From NCBI RefSeq assembly GCF_024138715.1, contig NZ_CP092074.1, positions 1,860,001 to 1,924,000 of the forward strand: 64,000 nucleotides of DNA. The letters are read 5' to 3'. The position numbers were made by a program, and so were the translations under genes. Shown in pieces: positions 61,611 to 64,000 of the stretch (position 1 is its first letter; each line of letters starts with the position of its first letter). Below the pieces are notes generated by a model that was not told the origin of the DNA, made no database searches, and saw nothing but the letters and a program-made list of their open reading frames with translations. Source of the DNA: Emticicia sp. 21SJ11W-3. Lineage in GTDB: Bacteria > Bacteroidota > Bacteroidia > Cytophagales > Spirosomataceae.

Positions 61611-61849
61611 CGATGGCCCCGATGATGGCCATTGTCCCGGTGATGTTTATAATAATGGTGTCTGTGCTTCTCATATCTTGGCACTACCACAACCCTTGGT
61701 TGTACCCTCACATAATGCCTGTGTGCGTAAGGTGGTCTGTCATAATAACGAACAGGACGACCATTGTAAACGCAACTTGAAAGTATTGTTGCTAACAATA
61801 CAAAAACGCCCATAAGGGTTAATGTGCGAAATTTCGAGTGTTTTTTCAT
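61607..61849 (-). CDS. Small His/Arg-rich lipoprotein
   Basis: The 80-residue protein has a lipoprotein signal with lipobox LSSC (Cys26). The mature 54 residues after the cysteine contain 10 His and 11 Arg, with many Tyr and Pro, ending HHYYKHHRDNGHHRGHR. I do not recognise a family. The composition suggests binding of metals, polyanions or cell wall, but this is inference. It converges with, and overlaps by 4 bp, the acetoacetate-CoA ligase gene. Confidence 0.72.
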   Translation of the reverse strand: MKKHSKFRTLTLMGVFVLLATILSSCVYNGRPVRYYDRPPYAHRHYVRVQPRVVVVPRYEKHRHHYYKHHRDNGHHRGHR

Positions 61850-61993
61850 AAGTTTATGTGATTTTTACTCTTTGATACTTAAAACGAAAAATAGTTTAAA
61901 CCAATTGCTCTTATGACAACCGAAACCAAGTTTTCCCCTATCGGTTTAATTGTAAGCTGAACAATTTACTACGGTTTAATAATTAAGATAGAA

Positions 61994-62554
61994 ATGGCCC
62001 GTACAGAATCAAATATGCTTCCATTGGGAACAAAAGCGCCTGAATTTACTTTGCCTGATACTGTTTCAGGAACAAATCTGTCTTTGAGAGATTTGCCCTC
62101 TGCCAAGGCTACCGTTTTTATGTTTATATGTAATCATTGCCCTTATGTGTTGCATGTAAAAGAAGAGCTTGTCAGATTGGCTAAAGATTACCAACCACAA
62201 GGTGTAGCATTTGTGGCAATCAGTTCTAATGACGTGGTCAGTTATCCGCAGGACGGTCCTGATAGAATGAAGGTCTTTGCAGAAGAAAACGGCTTTACCT
62301 TCCCTTATTTGTTTGATGAAACACAAGAGGTAGCCAAAGCTTATGATGCTGCCTGCACACCAGATTTTTATGTATTTGATAAAGATTTGCGTTTAAAATA
62401 CAGAGGTAGACTGGACGAATCTCGCCCGAGAGAAGAAAACCCGAAGCCGGTTACTGGTAGAGATGTAAGGATTGCCTTAGATGCTATTCTTGCAAACCAG
62501 CCGGTATCAGAAATGCAATATCCGAGCATGGGTTGCAATATCAAATGGAAGTGA
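61994..62554 (+). CDS. Thioredoxin-fold protein (AhpC/TSA type)
   Basis: The 186-residue protein has a redoxin fold: GTKAPEFTLPDTVSGTNLSLRDL and an active-site-like FICNHCPYV (CxxC: Cys-Asn-His-Cys). No signal peptide is present. Similar proteins in Bacteroidota reduce periplasmic or cytosolic partners, or act as peroxiredoxins; which is unknown. A terminator follows. Confidence 0.85.
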   Translation: MARTESNMLPLGTKAPEFTLPDTVSGTNLSLRDLPSAKATVFMFICNHCPYVLHVKEELVRLAKDYQPQGVAFVAISSNDVVSYPQDGPDRMKVFAEENGFTFPYLFDETQEVAKAYDAACTPDFYVFDKDLRLKYRGRLDESRPREENPKPVTGRDVRIALDAILANQPVSEMQYPSMGCNIKWK

Positions 62555-62570
62555 TACATGAATAATAAAA

Positions 62571-62611
62571 AAATGGAAGAGGTAAGCATCAGCCAGTCTC
62601 TTCCATTTTTT
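62571..62611. terminator. Bidirectional terminator
   Basis: AAATGGAAGAG (62571-62581) pairs with CTCTTCCATTT (62598-62608), followed by T residues. It sits between convergent genes. Confidence 0.85.
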
Positions 62612-62620
62612 ATGTAATAA

Positions 62621-63988
62621 CTAAACGCGGGTTGGGTCAGGGTGTTTCCAGGGTTGGCGATATTGACGCGCCAGAAGTGCGGTGGCTTCGCGGTCACCAA
62701 CAACTTCGCGTTTCACCGGGTCATATTTTACAGGTCTGCCTACTTTCATTGATATATTAGCTAATATGCAGCTGGCTGTTGAAATGTGGCCTTCCTGAAT
62801 ATCTGCAACAGGTCTGCTTTTATTTTCAATGGCCGACAGGAAGTCGAGCATGTGCAGGCGCGTTGCAGGGGCTGCGTTCAGTTCTATTCGTTCTTCTTTT
62901 AAATCTTCAGGATATTTCTCTTTTTCAAAAACCACATCTTTGTGTATTTTTTCGCCCTTACCCTGCGGAATAAAGTCATAAGACATAGTGCTTGCCCAGA
63001 GTGTTCCCTTTTCTCCATACAGTGTAAAAGACCAGGGGTAGTCAGGGTTATTGGGCGTTCCCCAGCTTCGGTGCTGCCATACACAATTCAGCTCATCATA
63101 TTCAAAAATCGCCGATTGGGTATCCGGAATGTTAGATTTGCCATCTTTTTGTACATAAATACCACCCGTAGAAGATATTTTGTTGGGCCAGCCCAGTTTC
63201 AGCATCCAGCGTACAGTGTCAAACATGTGTATGCACATATCGCCCATAATACCGTTGCCATATTCTTCAAACGTGCGCCACCATCTGATATGCGGCAGGC
63301 CGTCATAAGGCCTCATTGGGGCAGGGCCTGTCCACATTTCATAATCAAAATAGTCTGGCACTGCCTGTAACGGAGGGTTACCGTTATTACGCATGTGGTA
63401 ATAGCAGCACATTTCAACGTGCGATATCTTACCGAGTAATCCGGCATCAACAATATTCTTCTTGGCGTCTATCAGGTGCGGTGTGCTTTTGCGTTGCGTA
63501 CCTACCTGCACCACTTTGTTATATTTACGGGCAGCAGCCACCATGGCCTCTCCTTCAATAACATCTACACTAATGGGTTTCTGTACATAAACGTTGGCTC
63601 CTGCTTTTACTGCATCTATCATTTGCAGCGCATGCCAGTGATCGGGTGTTCCAACCAGCACAATATCAAGCTGGTTATCGGCTAGTAATTTGCGGTAATC
63701 AGTATATAATTTGGGTACTTTGCCAGACTTCTGCCTTTGGCTTACCAGCTTTCCGGCTTCATTAAGCATATTTTTGTCAACGTCGCAGAGCGCCACTACT
63801 TCTACCGGCGCTACCTGAATCAGGCGGAACAAGTCGCTTTTACCGTACCAGCCGGTACCAATTAACGCTACTTTATATGTACTTGGCGGATTGATGATGT
63901 CCATGCCTCTTGCGCCTAATGTGGACAATGCAAGCGTGGCTGACGCTCCGGTAATAAATTGGCGCCTGTTAATGTTAAAGTTATTCAT
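62621..63988 (-). CDS. Tat-exported Gfo/Idh/MocA-family oxidoreductase
   Basis: The 455-residue protein has a twin-arginine signal (NINRRQFITGASATLALSTLG) and then a Gfo/Idh/MocA Rossmann domain (KVALIGTGWYGKSDLFRL, about 38-55; VVALCDVDKN) with VYVQKPISVDVIEGEAM carrying the EKP-like catalytic Lys, followed by an alpha/beta domain with GIMGDMCIHMFDTVRWM. Exported members of this family in Bacteroidota act on glycans, in some cases with a tightly bound NAD. The substrate is unknown. It is not taken as the inositol dehydrogenase IolG because of the export signal and distance from iol genes. It converges on the thioredoxin-fold gene. Confidence 0.88.
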   Translation of the reverse strand: MNNFNINRRQFITGASATLALSTLGARGMDIINPPSTYKVALIGTGWYGKSDLFRLIQVAPVEVVALCDVDKNMLNEAGKLVSQRQKSGKVPKLYTDYRKLLADNQLDIVLVGTPDHWHALQMIDAVKAGANVYVQKPISVDVIEGEAMVAAARKYNKVVQVGTQRKSTPHLIDAKKNIVDAGLLGKISHVEMCCYYHMRNNGNPPLQAVPDYFDYEMWTGPAPMRPYDGLPHIRWWRTFEEYGNGIMGDMCIHMFDTVRWMLKLGWPNKISSTGGIYVQKDGKSNIPDTQSAIFEYDELNCVWQHRSWGTPNNPDYPWSFTLYGEKGTLWASTMSYDFIPQGKGEKIHKDVVFEKEKYPEDLKEERIELNAAPATRLHMLDFLSAIENKSRPVADIQEGHISTASCILANISMKVGRPVKYDPVKREVVGDREATALLARQYRQPWKHPDPTRV

Positions 63989-64000
63989 TAGTAATTGTTG

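Noticed and set aside
62621-63988. Possible inositol dehydrogenase IolG
   Set aside because: It has a Gfo/Idh/MocA fold but also a Tat signal and extra C-terminal length; exported glycan-acting members fit better.
1-64000. CRISPR arrays, tRNA/rRNA genes, prophage or insertion sequences
   Set aside because: I saw no repeat-spacer pattern, tRNA cloverleaf sequence, transposase, integrase or phage structural gene anywhere in the window.

Overview
This 64-kb window looks like ordinary chromosome from a Bacteroidota bacterium, probably order Cytophagales (inference). The evidence is the gene content (TamL-type lipoprotein, LptE, DUF4142, DUF6249, BatD, SusD-free secreted hydrolases, LytTR regulator, N-terminally extended MiaB) and several intergenic boxes matching the phylum's TAnnTTTG -7 promoter element. 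Genes are densely packed on both strands. I see no insertion sequence, prophage, CRISPR array, rRNA or tRNA, and no obvious defence island.

Layout. 1-2.4 kb: left-pointing myo-inositol operon iolB-iolC-iolA (iolA runs off the edge), preceded by a 504-bp control region with two pairs of repressor-like operators. 2.8-12.6 kb: exported YceI and DinB proteins, type II NADH dehydrogenase, a serine hydrolase-YdjC fusion, an exported amidase, BatD, an Asp-box propeller protein and a DUF6249 membrane protein. 12.7-21.8 kb: ECF sigma factor with a putative membrane anti-sigma, rpmB (L28), purine nucleoside phosphorylase, a Tat-type sugar isomerase, an rRNA methyltransferase, a cupin, a WD40 protein, a DivIVA-helix-hairpin-helix fusion and folB. 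21.8-29.9 kb: M1 peptidase, lipoprotein aldose epimerase, an unrecognised 484-residue secreted protein with an internal duplication, a second exported DinB, a small GNAT, LytTR, DUF4142 and a YdaT-like protein. 29.9-37.8 kb: amidotransferase-like exported protein, YciI plus ECF42-type sigma factor, M28 peptidase, MacB/FtsX permease, DUF2304, SecG and a TPR protein. 38-51 kb: mdh, DUF1232, a short tatA, YigZ, clpB, a MarR-GNAT fusion facing a second GNAT, pentapeptide protein, SpoU methylase, tamL and gntP. 51-64 kb: miaB-sigma54 activator-lptE, carB, a membrane aminopeptidase, DUF3108, acetoacetate-CoA ligase, a His/Arg-rich lipoprotein, a thioredoxin-fold protein and a Tat-exported Gfo/Idh/MocA oxidoreductase.

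How it works together. Central functions (NADH oxidation, malate dehydrogenase, carbamoyl phosphate, folate, purine salvage, rRNA/tRNA modification, Sec/Tat export, LPS and outer-membrane assembly, ClpB) are interleaved with scavenging genes (inositol, gluconate, galactose, exported amidases and peptidases). Many convergent gene pairs share one bidirectional hairpin terminator, and in one case (folB/M1 peptidase) the hairpins lie inside the coding ends.

The most noteworthy observations are the doubled GntR-like and LacI-like operators above the iol operon, the serine hydrolase-YdjC fusion, the DivIVA-HhH fusion, the duplicated unrecognised secreted protein at 25.4-26.9 kb, the MarR-GNAT/GNAT divergent pair with a visible operator, and a TGACA-N3-TGTCA palindrome inside the miaB promoter spacer. 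None amounts to a clearly new multi-gene system.
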